NCBI GenBank assembly: GCA_037965595.1
Contig: CP150183.1
Location: 62,001 to 126,000 of the forward strand
Direction of reading: 5' to 3'
Length of the DNA: 64,000 bases
Source of the DNA: Alkalihalobacillus sp. FSL W8-0930
GTDB lineage: Bacteria; Bacillota; Bacilli; Bacillales; Bacillaceae_D
Made by a program: the position numbers and the translations under genes. This document shows positions 9,824-17,567 of the stretch, piece by piece (position 1 is the first letter of the stretch; the number at the start of each line of letters is the position of its first letter). The notes under the pieces were generated by a model. It searched no databases, was not told where the DNA came from, and saw only the letters and a list, made by a program, of their open reading frames with translations.

Positions 9824-9845
9824 CAACAGGATAAGACCTAATAAC

Positions 9846-9883
9846 GTGACTTTCTGTAAGATACAGGAAGTCATATTTTTTTG
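9846..9883 (+). terminator. terminator after veg
   Basis: TGACTTTCTGTA (9847-9858) pairs with TACAGGAAGTCA (9862-9873) with one G-U pair. TATTTTTTTG follows. Confidence 0.88.
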
Positions 9884-9941
9884 TTTATTAAGCAACCTAA
9901 TACTGTTGTCGAACACAATACGTTTTGGGGAGATGTTCCGG

Positions 9942-10127
9942 ATGAGTAGAAGACGCGGAGTCATGTCTGAACGATTGAAAGTAGAACTGGCAAAAGAGCT
10001 TGGTTTTTACGATACAGTTGAAAAAGAAGGCTGGGGCGGCATCCGTGCCATTGATGCAGGAAATATGGTGAAGAGAGCCATTGAGATTGCAGAAAATCAA
10101 TTGGCTAACGAGCATAACTCTAAGTAA
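9942..10127 (+). CDS. sspF: small acid-soluble spore protein, alpha/beta-type, SspF
   Basis: 61 residues, the length of SspF. The conserved [30 protein letters not shown] and IAENQLA segments match alpha/beta-type SASPs. These coat spore DNA in the forespore, forcing an A-like helix and protecting against UV; GPR protease degrades them at germination. The frame is open further upstream, but ATG 9942 lies 9 nt after GGGGAG and begins MSRRRGVMS as in B. subtilis. A TGTCGAA heptamer lies at 9907-9913. I could not identify a convincing sigma-G promoter. Confidence 0.95.
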   Translation: MSRRRGVMSERLKVELAKELGFYDTVEKEGWGGIRAIDAGNMVKRAIEIAENQLANEHNSK

Positions 10128-10148
10128 TACATTTCGACAACGACCTAA

Positions 10149-10182
10149 GGCGGTCTCACATGATGTGGGACTGCTTTTTTTA
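10149..10182 (+). terminator. terminator after sspF
   Basis: GCGGTCTCACAT (10150-10161) pairs with ATGTGGGACTGC (10163-10174), with two G-U pairs. An eight-T run follows. Confidence 0.85.
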
Positions 10183-10255
10183 TAGATGTTTAAAGAAGAG
10201 AAAGTCGGGGAATAATAAATCTAACAAACAATTACTAGATTAGGAGGTTAGGTCA

Positions 10256-10348
10256 ATGAGTTTAAAGGAATACATTGAGTCCATTAATGAAATGCTCGAG
10301 GAAGCCAAGGAACAAGGCCAAGTGAACGCTAGTGAAAGCTCTAAGTAA
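10256..10348 (+). CDS. 30-residue hypothetical protein between sspF and ispE
   Basis: ATG 10256 follows AGGAGGTTA (10242-10250), a near-perfect ribosome site 5 nt away. The frame runs 30 codons to TAA at 10346-10348 and reads MSLKEYIESINEMLEEAK..., ending in NASESSK. It predicts one short amphipathic helix with a polar tail. It has its own terminators on both sides, so it is an isolated transcription unit. I recognise no family and B. subtilis has no annotated gene in this gap. Its position suggests, but does not show, a sporulation role. No clear promoter is visible upstream. Confidence 0.6.
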   Translation: MSLKEYIESINEMLEEAKEQGQVNASESSK

Positions 10349-10395
10349 TCGTTTAGACTTATTACTTAACCAATCAAATGTGTCACGTGCATTCT

Positions 10396-10428
10396 AGAAC
10401 CTCTACATTTGTTGAGGTTTTTTATTTT
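10396..10428 (+). terminator. terminator after the 30-codon ORF
   Basis: AACCTC (10398-10403) and GAGGTT (10414-10419) form a stem with an inner AU-rich extension, followed by TTTTTATTTT. Confidence 0.8.
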
Positions 10429-10514
10429 GCGCGAAAAAGCAAAATGGAATGATGGTGGTATGTTCAGGGAACTAGTGATAAAATAGCGTAAGCATATCTA
10501 TAGAAGGTGAAGAC

Positions 10515-11408
10515 GTGAAATGTTCAGTAAAAGCACCGGCAAAAATCAACCTCTCTCTTGATGTATTAGGAAAACGAGCAGACGGTTATCATGAAGTTGA
10601 AATGATTATGACAACGGTTGATTTAGCGGATCGGATTGATTTAACAGAAACGACGGACAGACGAATTACTGTTGAGGTTTCAGAAGGCTTTGTTCCAAGC
10701 GACCATCGCAATTTAGCATGGCAGGCTGGAGATTTGCTCCAAAAACGATACAAAGTGAACAAGGGTGCTCATATCTACATTACTAAGCGAATTCCTGTTG
10801 CGGCTGGGCTAGCAGGGGGAAGTAGTGATGCAGCTGCTACACTGCGTGGTTTAAACGAACTATGGGATCTCGGACTCTCTCTTGATGAATTAGCCAAGCT
10901 TGGTGGAGAAATCGGTTCAGACGTTCCTTTTTGTGTGTACGGAGGAACAGCCATTGCATCAGGTAGAGGAGAAATCATTCGACACATTGATGCACCTCCT
11001 CCATTTTGGGTTATTTTGGCGAAGCCTCCTACAGGTGTATCTACAGCAGATATTTATCGAGGCTTGAAGTTAGATGATGTAGAGCATCCGGATACAAGAG
11101 GTATGGAAGCGGCCATTCGGAATCAGGACTTTGATCAAATTTGCGGTTTACTACACAATGTTCTTGAATCGGTTACGCTAGACCTATACCCTGAGGTCCA
11201 AAACATTAAGAAGCAAATGCAAAAGTTTGGTGCTGATGGCGTCTTAATGAGTGGAAGTGGACCGACTGTTTTTGGTTTAGTTAGTAAGGAATCACGATTA
11301 AATCGAATATATAATGGATTAAGAGGATTTTGTGACGATGTCCACGCCGTTCGATTAATTCGTTCCAGTAATACTTGCTTAAAACCGTACAAAGATGATA
11401 TGTTATAA
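10515..11408 (+). CDS. ispE: 4-diphosphocytidyl-2-C-methyl-D-erythritol kinase
   Basis: 297 residues, a GHMP kinase. [21 protein letters not shown] is the IspE N-terminal signature region, [15 protein letters not shown] (about 94-108) is the ATP-binding glycine loop, and [12 protein letters not shown] is the C-terminal GHMP motif. It phosphorylates CDP-methylerythritol in the MEP isoprenoid pathway. The start is GTG 10515, preceded by GAAGGTGA. It is upstream of purR as in B. subtilis, with a 29-nt gap that carries a PurBox-like sequence. Confidence 0.97.
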   Translation: MKCSVKAPAKINLSLDVLGKRADGYHEVEMIMTTVDLADRIDLTETTDRRITVEVSEGFVPSDHRNLAWQAGDLLQKRYKVNKGAHIYITKRIPVAAGLAGGSSDAAATLRGLNELWDLGLSLDELAKLGGEIGSDVPFCVYGGTAIASGRGEIIRHIDAPPPFWVILAKPPTGVSTADIYRGLKLDDVEHPDTRGMEAAIRNQDFDQICGLLHNVLESVTLDLYPEVQNIKKQMQKFGADGVLMSGSGPTVFGLVSKESRLNRIYNGLRGFCDDVHAVRLIRSSNTCLKPYKDDML

Positions 11409-11411
11409 ACA

Positions 11412-11424
11412 ATTATTCGGTTTT
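11412..11424 (-). promoter_or_regulatory. PurBox-like sequence upstream of purR
   Basis: Read on the minus strand, 11412-11424 is AAAACCGAATAAT, one mismatch from the B. subtilis PurBox AWWWCCGAACWWT. It lies 13 nt before purR, in keeping with autoregulation. Only one half-site is evident. Confidence 0.45.
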
Positions 11425-11437
11425 TGGCGGAGGTATT

Positions 11438-12280
11438 ATGAAAAAACTTAAACGAAGTGGTCGCCTTGTAGATATGACTTACTACTTACTACAGCACCCC
11501 CATGAGGTCATTTCTCTCTCTCACTTCTCAGAACGTTATCATTCGGCAAAGTCTTCCATTAGTGAAGACCTGGTGATTGTAAAGGAAATCTTTGAAGAAG
11601 AAGGGTACGGATCTTTACTTACGATTCCTGGGGCTAGTGGTGGCGTAACATTCATTCCTAAAATGAATAAGCAAGACACAATGGAGCTCGTGGACAAGCT
11701 AATGGAACAGCTGTCAGATCCAGAGCGTATCCTCCCGGGTGGCTACCTTTATATGATGGATTTACTTGGGAATCCACGACTCATGCATGAGGTTGGCCGG
11801 TTGTTTGCATCTGTTCTTTCAGATAAACAAATTGATGCGGTATTAACGGTTGCAACAAAAGGAATACCGCTTGCATATGCAGTTGGTCATTATTTAGATG
11901 TACCTGTACGGATTGTTCGCCGTGATCTTAGAGTCATGGAAGGCTCAATGGTAAGTATCAACTATGTCTCAGGCTCATCAAAGCGTGTGCAAACAATGAC
12001 ACTAGCTAGACGCAGCCTCGAACCAGGTGCAAGAGTCTTCGTGATTGATGATTTCATGAAAGCGGGCGGTACACTTAAAGGAATGGTCGATTTATTAGCG
12101 GAATTTGAGGCAGACCTTGTTGCGGTTGGCGTGTTAACTGAAACGGTAGGCGTTGAAGAACGACTCATCGACGATTATATTTCCATCACCCGTCTGAATG
12201 AAATGAACCTGCGAGACCGGACGATTACCATTGAACCCGGTAATGTCTTAGACAAAATAGACAATGAAACAGAATCATAA
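11438..12280 (+). CDS. purR: purine operon repressor PurR
   Basis: 280 residues. An N-terminal winged helix (about 1-74, [18 protein letters not shown]) is fused to a phosphoribosyltransferase-like domain with the PRPP-binding signature [13 protein letters not shown] (about 202-214). PurR is a dimer that binds PurBox DNA and represses purine synthesis and transport genes; PRPP, made here by prs at 14765, is the inducer. ATG 11438 follows GGCGGAGG. It is followed by ridA with a 13-nt gap. Confidence 0.97.
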   Translation: MKKLKRSGRLVDMTYYLLQHPHEVISLSHFSERYHSAKSSISEDLVIVKEIFEEEGYGSLLTIPGASGGVTFIPKMNKQDTMELVDKLMEQLSDPERILPGGYLYMMDLLGNPRLMHEVGRLFASVLSDKQIDAVLTVATKGIPLAYAVGHYLDVPVRIVRRDLRVMEGSMVSINYVSGSSKRVQTMTLARRSLEPGARVFVIDDFMKAGGTLKGMVDLLAEFEADLVAVGVLTETVGVEERLIDDYISITRLNEMNLRDRTITIEPGNVLDKIDNETES

Positions 12281-12293
12281 GGAGGAGAATAAA

Positions 12294-12668
12294 ATGAAAA
12301 CCGTTTACACAAGTCTTGCTCCAGAAGCAATTGGCCCTTACTCTCAAGGAGTGGTCGTAAACAATTTGTTTTACAGCTCAGGACAGATCCCTCTTAAGCC
12401 AAATGGCGAGCTATTAGAAGGGGATGTCCAGGAACAAACACACCAGGTGTTTGCTAACCTGAAGGCAGTTCTTGCTGAAGCAGGTTCATCCTTAGATTCT
12501 GTTGTGAAGGCAACAGTGTTCATTAAGAATATGGATGAATTTCCTCTTATTAATGAAGTGTATGGTTCATACTTTGACACACACAAGCCTGCCCGCTCTT
12601 GCGTAGAAGTGGCACGGTTACCGAAGGATGTACTGGTCGAGATTGAAGTCATTGCATTAGTGAAATAG
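12294..12668 (+). CDS. ridA: 2-iminobutanoate/2-iminopropanoate deaminase RidA (YabJ)
   Basis: 124 residues, the YjgF/YER057c/UK114 fold. [19 protein letters not shown] and the C-terminal [22 protein letters not shown] carry the active-site Arg. RidA hydrolyses reactive enamine/imine intermediates released by PLP enzymes. The frame is open to 12264, but AAGGAGGAG at 12279-12287 is the ribosome site for ATG 12294. Cotranscribed with purR; a strong terminator follows. Confidence 0.95.
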   Translation: MKTVYTSLAPEAIGPYSQGVVVNNLFYSSGQIPLKPNGELLEGDVQEQTHQVFANLKAVLAEAGSSLDSVVKATVFIKNMDEFPLINEVYGSYFDTHKPARSCVEVARLPKDVLVEIEVIALVK

Positions 12669-12678
12669 TTTGTCGTGC

Positions 12679-12716
12679 CAGAGTGAACAACGATGTTCAC
12701 TCTGTTTTTTTTTTTG
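12679..12716 (+). terminator. terminator after ridA
   Basis: CAGAGTGAAC (12679-12688) pairs perfectly with GTTCACTCTG (12695-12704). A run of eleven T follows. Confidence 0.93.
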
Positions 12717-12843
12717 TACGTACCACTGAAGTCACTACAACAACCTTTAATCCACTTGTTCAGCCATTCTACATATCATTCGACTAATTTCGTGGTAAAA
12801 ATGGATATTTTAAACGTATTTTTTTATTTTTTTCATTTTTGAT

Positions 12844-12871
12844 GCAGGAAAACGCATTCTTACAGCGAAAT
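12844..12871 (+). promoter_or_regulatory. candidate sigma-H promoter of spoVG, with upstream AT-rich tract
   Basis: GCAGGAAAA (12844-12852) fits the sigma-H -35 RnAGGAwWW. GCGAAAT (12865-12871) resembles its -10 core GAAT, with a 12-nt gap. Upstream, 12802-12840 is a nearly pure A/T tract; in B. subtilis the AT-box upstream of spoVG binds AbrB. Confidence 0.65.
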
Positions 12872-12911
12872 GTTTGGGTAGTAAGAAAGTATATAACGGA
12901 GGGATGGCTAC

Positions 12912-13205
12912 ATGGAAATCACAGATGTCAGACTACGACGCGTACAGACGGATGGACGTATGCGAGCGATTGCTTCAATAACGATGGATTTTGAATTTGT
13001 TGTACACGATATTCGAGTTATTGATGGGAACAACGGTTTGTTTGTAGCTATGCCTAGTAAACGAACGCCTGAAGGTGAATTTAGAGACATTGCGCATCCA
13101 ATATCTTCAAAAACACGTGATAAAATTCAGGATGCCGTCCTGAAGGAATTTGAACGAGCTGGAGCAGCTGAGGAAGTCTCTTATGAAGAGGCCGGTGCCT
13201 CTTAA
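12912..13205 (+). CDS. spoVG: SpoVG, RNA-binding regulator
   Basis: 97 residues, nearly collinear with B. subtilis Spo[21 protein letters not shown], a central [20 protein letters not shown] and [15 protein letters not shown]. SpoVG is needed for cortex formation and asymmetric-division control, and binds RNA/DNA site-specifically in Firmicutes. ATG 12912 follows GGAGGG. The sigma-H-like promoter and AT-rich tract are as expected for the gene. Confidence 0.97.
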   Translation: MEITDVRLRRVQTDGRMRAIASITMDFEFVVHDIRVIDGNNGLFVAMPSKRTPEGEFRDIAHPISSKTRDKIQDAVLKEFERAGAAEEVSYEEAGAS

Positions 13206-13215
13206 TTCAGGAATG

Positions 13216-13250
13216 TGAGCTACTGCATTTTTTGCAGTGGCTCTTTTTGT
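13216..13250 (+). terminator. terminator after spoVG
   Basis: GAGCTACTGCA (13217-13227) pairs with TGCAGTGGCTC (13233-13243), one G-U pair, followed by TTTTTGTTG. Confidence 0.87.
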
Positions 13251-13280
13251 TGTAAAACCTTGAAGAACTAGGAGAGTAAC

Positions 13281-13342
13281 AATATATCCCTGTTGAAATA
13301 GGTCGATCTTTCCTTGAAAAGACCTGATATTTAGGATATATT
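13281..13342 (+). promoter_or_regulatory. sigma-A promoter of glmU overlapped by an inverted repeat
   Basis: TTGAAA (13314-13319), a 17-nt spacer and TATATT (13337-13342) form a good promoter. The -10 is also the right arm of an inverted repeat: AATATATCC (13281-13289) with GGATATATT (13334-13342), and inside it AGGTC (13300-13304) with GACCT (13321-13325). The repeat may be an operator or incidental. Confidence 0.6.
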
Positions 13343-13373
13343 CGTAAGGGATATAGAAGATGGGGAGGAAGCT

Positions 13374-14735
13374 ATGACGAATCGTTATGCGGTGATTTTA
13401 GCAGCGGGTCAAGGAACGCGAATGAAATCAAAGCTTTATAAAGTACTTCACCCAGTTTGTGGGAAACCTATGGTGCAGCACGTATCAGACGCGCTTAATC
13501 AAGTAGGGTTCGATGAAACGGTGATTGTAGTGGGCCATGGTGCAGATTCAGTGAAAGCACAGCTTGGGGAAGATTTTCATTATGTATTGCAAGCAGAGCA
13601 ATTGGGAACCGGCCATGCCGTTTTGCAAGCAGATGAATTACTAAAGGACAAAAAAGGAATCACAGTTGTATTAGCTGGGGATACACCATTACTTACAGGT
13701 GAAACCATTGATGCGCTAATTAAGGAGCATCAAGCGAAACAGGCTAAGATTACAGTACTTACAGCCCTTGCTGAGGATCCAACAGGTTACGGCAGGGTCA
13801 TTCGTGGTGCAAACGGACTCGTTGAACGAGTGGTTGAACATAAAGATGCAAATGCTGAAGAACAAAAGGTACGTGAAATTAATACGAGCACGTACTGCTT
13901 TGATAATGAGCTTCTGTTCCAAGCACTAAAACAGGTTGGAAATCAAAACGCGCAAGGGGAATATTATTTACCCGATGTGATTGAAATTCTGCAAAAGCAA
14001 GGAGAAGTGATTGCGGCTTATCAATCTCCTACGTTCTCTGAAACATTTGGAGTAAATGATCGTGTCGCTTTATCTGAGGCAGAATCAATTATGAAGAATC
14101 GTATTAATGAACGCTGGATGAGAGCTGGAGTGACCATTATTGACCCCGCACAAACATACATTTCATCTGAGGCAACAATCGGTCAAGATACTGTGATTTA
14201 TCCAGGTGCATCCATTCAAGGAGCAAGTGTTATTGGTTCTGAATGTGTGATTGGGGCAAACAGTGAAATTAAAGACAGTGTGATCGCTGACTTTGTTGAG
14301 GTAAAACAATCCGTTATCCATGATAGTAAGGTAGAATCTCGTGTAACCATTGGACCTTTTGCTCATATTAGACCAGGATCTGCGCTTGGAGAAGACGTGA
14401 GAATTGGAAACTTTGTTGAAGTGAAGAAATCTTCACTTGCAAGAGGATCAAAGGCTGCTCACTTAAGTTATGTAGGCGATGCAGAGGTTGGTCAGAACGT
14501 GAATCTTGGCTGTGGTACAATAACAGTTAACTATGATGGAGTAAACAAACATCAAACAACCATTGCCGATGGTGCATTTATAGGCAGTAACTCGAATCTT
14601 GTTGCACCAGTACACATTGGTGAGAATGCACTTGTTGCAGCTGGTTCAACGATTACAGAAGATGTTCCACACCAGGCATTATCGATAGCTAGAGCAAGAC
14701 AGGTTAATAAAGAAAATTATAAGAAATCAAATTGA
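13374..14735 (+). CDS. glmU: bifunctional N-acetylglucosamine-1-phosphate uridyltransferase / glucosamine-1-phosphate acetyltransferase
   Basis: 453 residues. The N-terminal pyrophosphorylase domain has [11 protein letters not shown] (about 10-20), [11 protein letters not shown] and GEYYLPDV. After about residue 250 a left-handed beta-helix of hexapeptide repeats forms the acetyltransferase domain, with the active-site region [21 protein letters not shown]. It makes UDP-GlcNAc for peptidoglycan and teichoic acids (GcaD in B. subtilis). GGGGAGGAAGCT precedes ATG 13374. It is cotranscribed with prs after a 29-nt gap. Confidence 0.98.
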   Translation: MTNRYAVILAAGQGTRMKSKLYKVLHPVCGKPMVQHVSDALNQVGFDETVIVVGHGADSVKAQLGEDFHYVLQAEQLGTGHAVLQADELLKDKKGITVVLAGDTPLLTGETIDALIKEHQAKQAKITVLTALAEDPTGYGRVIRGANGLVERVVEHKDANAEEQKVREINTSTYCFDNELLFQALKQVGNQNAQGEYYLPDVIEILQKQGEVIAAYQSPTFSETFGVNDRVALSEAESIMKNRINERWMRAGVTIIDPAQTYISSEATIGQDTVIYPGASIQGASVIGSECVIGANSEIKDSVIADFVEVKQSVIHDSKVESRVTIGPFAHIRPGSALGEDVRIGNFVEVKKSSLARGSKAAHLSYVGDAEVGQNVNLGCGTITVNYDGVNKHQTTIADGAFIGSNSNLVAPVHIGENALVAAGSTITEDVPHQALSIARARQVNKENYKKSN

Positions 14736-14764
14736 TTCAACAAAAGTGTGGAGGGTACAACAAA

Positions 14765-15715
14765 ATGGCGAAGTATGGCGATCCAAGCTTAAAGGTGTTT
14801 ACACTTAATTCAAACAAAGATCTTGCCCAGGAAATAACAGAGAATATCGGTGTTACACTCGGAAAAAATTCCGTTATGCGTTTTAGCGATGGAGAAGTTC
14901 AAATTAATATTGAAGAAAGCATTCGTGGGTGTGACATTTACCTGATTCAATCAACATCAGCTCCTGCAAATGAACATATTATGGAGCTATTAATTATGAT
15001 TGATGCTCTTAAACGAGCTTCTGCTAAAACAATTAATATTGTTCTTCCGTATTACGGGTATGGACGTCAAGATCGTAAAGCGCGTGCACGTGAGCCGATT
15101 ACAGCGAAATTAGTTGCAAATTTACTTGAAACAGCTGGCGCTACTCGTGTGCTAACTGTAGATTTACACGCAACTCAAATTCAAGGTTTCTTTGATATTC
15201 CGGTTGATCAGCTGATGGGTGTACCAATCTTGTCTGATTATTTTAGTGACAAGCAGCTTGATGATATTGTCATTGTATCTCCAGACCACGGTGGAGTTGT
15301 ACGTGCTAGAAAAATGGCAGATCGCTTAAAAGCACCAATTGCAATCATCGACAAGAGACGACCAAAGCCGAACGTGTCTGAGGTTATGAACATTGTTGGT
15401 AACATTGAAGGAAAAACATGTATCATTATCGATGATATTATTGATACAGCTGGAACGATCACACTAGCAGCTAATGCGCTTGTTGAATATGGTGCGAAGG
15501 AAGTTTATGCGTGCTGTACACACCCTGTACTATCAGGACCTGCGATTGAGAGAATTCGCAACTCGAAAATTAAAGAGCTTGTTGTGACAAACACAATTGC
15601 CTTAAAAGAAGAGCAGCAAATTGAGAAAATTACATCGTTATCAGTTGCTCCATTACTTGCAGAAGCGATCATTCGTGTTCATGAAAATTCTTCTGTTAGT
15701 ACTTTATTTGATTGA
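14765..15715 (+). CDS. prs: ribose-phosphate pyrophosphokinase (PRPP synthetase)
   Basis: 316 residues. Class I PRS hallmarks: [16 protein letters not shown] near the N terminus, [17 protein letters not shown] (the flexible ATP loop), [17 protein letters not shown] (metal/PRPP site) and [13 protein letters not shown] (ribose-5-phosphate loop). It makes PRPP for nucleotides, His and Trp, and the inducer of PurR. The frame reaches back to 14732, but GTGGAGGG at 14748-14755 and ATG 14765 are the right pair. A TATTCGGTTTTT sequence at 15731-15742 just after the stop is shared with the PurBox-like site before purR. Confidence 0.98.
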   Translation: MAKYGDPSLKVFTLNSNKDLAQEITENIGVTLGKNSVMRFSDGEVQINIEESIRGCDIYLIQSTSAPANEHIMELLIMIDALKRASAKTINIVLPYYGYGRQDRKARAREPITAKLVANLLETAGATRVLTVDLHATQIQGFFDIPVDQLMGVPILSDYFSDKQLDDIVIVSPDHGGVVRARKMADRLKAPIAIIDKRRPKPNVSEVMNIVGNIEGKTCIIIDDIIDTAGTITLAANALVEYGAKEVYACCTHPVLSGPAIERIRNSKIKELVVTNTIALKEEQQIEKITSLSVAPLLAEAIIRVHENSSVSTLFD

Positions 15716-15752
15716 TTCCAAACTAAAAAGTATTCGGTTTTTTTGTGATGTC

Positions 15753-15778
15753 GGTTTGAAACATCCTGTTTAGGGGAA
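15753..15778 (+). promoter_or_regulatory. candidate sigma-B promoter of ctc
   Basis: GTTTGA (15754-15759), a 13-nt gap and GGGGAA (15773-15778) resemble the sigma-B consensus GTTTAA/GGGTAT. ctc is the classic sigma-B gene in B. subtilis. Confidence 0.5.
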
Positions 15779-15818
15779 CACATACAATAGAGTGTTAATC
15801 TAATCAGAGGTGATAAGG

Positions 15819-16469
15819 ATGACAGTTTTAAAAGCAGAAAAACGTACAGACATGAGAGGATCAGGCACTAGAAAAGTCCGTAATGCAGGATTTGTACCTG
15901 CCGTATTATACGGAAATAAAACAGAAGCTACACCTGTATCAGTAGAAAGTGTAGATTTCTTAAAAACAATGCGTGAAGTTGGCCGTAATGGGCTATTCTC
16001 TCTTGAAGTAAGTAATGGGAAAAAGCATCAGGTGATGGTGCAGGAAGTTCAAACAGATCCATTAAAGGATACTTTCGTTCACATCGACTTCTTTGAAGTA
16101 GATATGAAGTCTGAAATAGATGTTGAGGTTCCTGTTCGTGTTGAAGGTGAAGCTGCGGGAGTGAAGGAAGGCGGAGTTCTTGCACAAGTGAAGCACGAAA
16201 TCAGTGTAAGATGTCTTCCAGGCGATATTCCTGAAGAGGTTGTTGTAGATGTATCTGAACTAGGTATTGGCGATGGATTAACGGTTGCTGATGTGAAGGG
16301 TTCTCTTTCAGTTGAAGTAACAAGTGAAGATGAAGAAGCCATTGTAACGGTACAGCCACCAACCATTGAACCAGATCCAGACGAAGAACCAGAAGAAGAT
16401 GTTTCTCCAGATCAGGTGGAGGCAACAGAAGAACGTAAGGATGAAAATAAAGACGGTCGAGTCGAATAA
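15819..16469 (+). CDS. ctc: general stress protein Ctc, 50S ribosomal protein L25 family
   Basis: 216 residues. An N-terminal L25 5S-rRNA-binding domain (about 1-92; RGSGTRKVRNAGFVPAVLYG) and a TL5/Ctc C-terminal beta domain (about 95-185) are followed by a highly acidic tail (EPDPDEEPEEDV...). It binds 5S rRNA in the 50S central protuberance under stress. ATG 15819 lies 5 nt after AGAGGTGA; the GTG at 15810 is inside the ribosome site. Confidence 0.95.
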   Translation: MTVLKAEKRTDMRGSGTRKVRNAGFVPAVLYGNKTEATPVSVESVDFLKTMREVGRNGLFSLEVSNGKKHQVMVQEVQTDPLKDTFVHIDFFEVDMKSEIDVEVPVRVEGEAAGVKEGGVLAQVKHEISVRCLPGDIPEEVVVDVSELGIGDGLTVADVKGSLSVEVTSEDEEAIVTVQPPTIEPDPDEEPEEDVSPDQVEATEERKDENKDGRVE

Positions 16470-16480
16470 TTTTATCTCCC

Positions 16481-16513
16481 TAAAAGGTATAGCCGTTGCG
16501 GTTATACCTTTTT
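16481..16513 (+). terminator. terminator after ctc
   Basis: AAAAGGTATAGCCG and CGGTTATACCTTTTT form a nearly perfect stem around a 3-nt loop (16482-16511). Confidence 0.88.
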
Positions 16514-16544
16514 CGGGAGTATGATTAGCGGGAGTTGGATTGGT

Positions 16545-17102
16545 ATGAAACTAGTAGTAGGACTTGGAAATCCAGGGGCTAAGTACGCAGGAACACGGCA
16601 TAACATAGGGTTTGATATTCTTGATCATACGGCAGATGACTTAGGGTTTTCTTTTGATCAATCTAAATTTAAAGGGGTTTATGGTACATATCTTCATAAA
16701 GGAGAAAAGATTCTTTTCTTAAAACCGCTCACATATATGAATTTATCAGGTGAGTCTGTTGCACCATTAATGAAGTATTTTCAAATTCCGCTTGAAGATG
16801 TAGTTGTCGTGTATGATGACCTTGACCTGCCTGCAGGGAAAATTCGTCTGCGCCAAAAAGGCAGTGCAGGGGGACATAACGGGATCAAATCTCTCATTTC
16901 CCACTTAGGAACAAATGAATTCAATCGTATTCGAGTAGGGATCGATCGCCCGCAACCAGGAACACAGGTTGTTCACTATGTACTTGGTGGATATCGTCCG
17001 GAAGAAAAAGAAGCCATTCAAGATTCGATTGTTCAATCGTCAAAAGCGATCGAAGCTTGGTTTGATAAACCATTTCTTGAAGTAATGAATGCTTTTAACT
17101 AA
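16545..17102 (+). CDS. pth: peptidyl-tRNA hydrolase (SpoVC)
   Basis: 185 residues. KLVVGLGNPGAKYAGTRHN gives Asn9 and catalytic His19; the later FLKPLTYMNLSG and VVYDDLDLPAGKIRLR carry the conserved Asn and Asp. Pth recycles peptidyl-tRNA released from stalled ribosomes. I chose ATG 16545 (GGGAG 10 nt upstream, family N terminus MKLVVGLGNPG) over ATG 16521, which sits 1 nt after its ribosome site. Confidence 0.96.
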   Translation: MKLVVGLGNPGAKYAGTRHNIGFDILDHTADDLGFSFDQSKFKGVYGTYLHKGEKILFLKPLTYMNLSGESVAPLMKYFQIPLEDVVVVYDDLDLPAGKIRLRQKGSAGGHNGIKSLISHLGTNEFNRIRVGIDRPQPGTQVVHYVLGGYRPEEKEAIQDSIVQSSKAIEAWFDKPFLEVMNAFN

Positions 17103-17108
17103 CCACTC

Positions 17109-17139
17109 TGTATAGCAATTCACCCCTCTGCTTATACTA
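17109..17139 (+). promoter_or_regulatory. candidate sigma-F/G promoter of fin
   Basis: TGTATA (17109-17114), 18 nt, then TATACTA (17133-17139) resembles the sigma-G consensus TGAATA/CATACTA. fin is read by sigma F and sigma G in B. subtilis. Confidence 0.55.
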
Positions 17140-17172
17140 CAACGTAGAATACGCACAAAAGAGGTGGACAAG

Positions 17173-17400
17173 TTGGCTATACATTATACGTGCAAACACT
17201 GCGAATCAGATATGGGATCTCTGTCACAGACAGTTGAAACGAGTGATTTAGGGATTGATGCGTTAGATCAGAGTCACCGTGAGGAAGTATTGACATATGA
17301 CGATAACGGTGATATACATGTGAGAGCAATATGTGAGCACTGTCATGAGGCGCTTTCGCGTAATCCAGCGCTTTATGAATTAGATTCATTTATCCAGTAA
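17173..17400 (+). CDS. fin: anti-sigma-F factor Fin
   Basis: 75 residues. Paired Cys motifs CKHC near residue 8 and CEHC near residue 56 form a putative zinc ribbon, and the C terminus (EALSRNPALYELDSFIQ) is typical of Fin/YabK. In B. subtilis Fin binds sigma F in the forespore and helps the switch to sigma G. The start is TTG 17173, 5 nt after AGAGGTGG, giving MAIHYTC like known Fin; the GTG at 17164 lies inside the ribosome site. Confidence 0.93.
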   Translation: MAIHYTCKHCESDMGSLSQTVETSDLGIDALDQSHREEVLTYDDNGDIHVRAICEHCHEALSRNPALYELDSFIQ

Positions 17401-17421
17401 TGCAAGTCGATTTATATACAT

Positions 17422-17455
17422 GAAGCTTTGGCTCACTATGCCAAAGCGTTTTTCT
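17422..17455 (+). terminator. terminator between fin and mfd
   Basis: GCTTTGGC (17424-17431) pairs with GCCAAAGC (17440-17447), followed by GTTTTTCT. Confidence 0.82.
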
Positions 17456-17567
17456 ATTCAAACTACCTGTCTGTTGTCATAAGTAGGGTGCAATCTGAGT
17501 AGCATAAATAAATAGAAGTATGTACGACCGATTATATAGGTTTTTTTACGAAACAGGGGGATCCACG

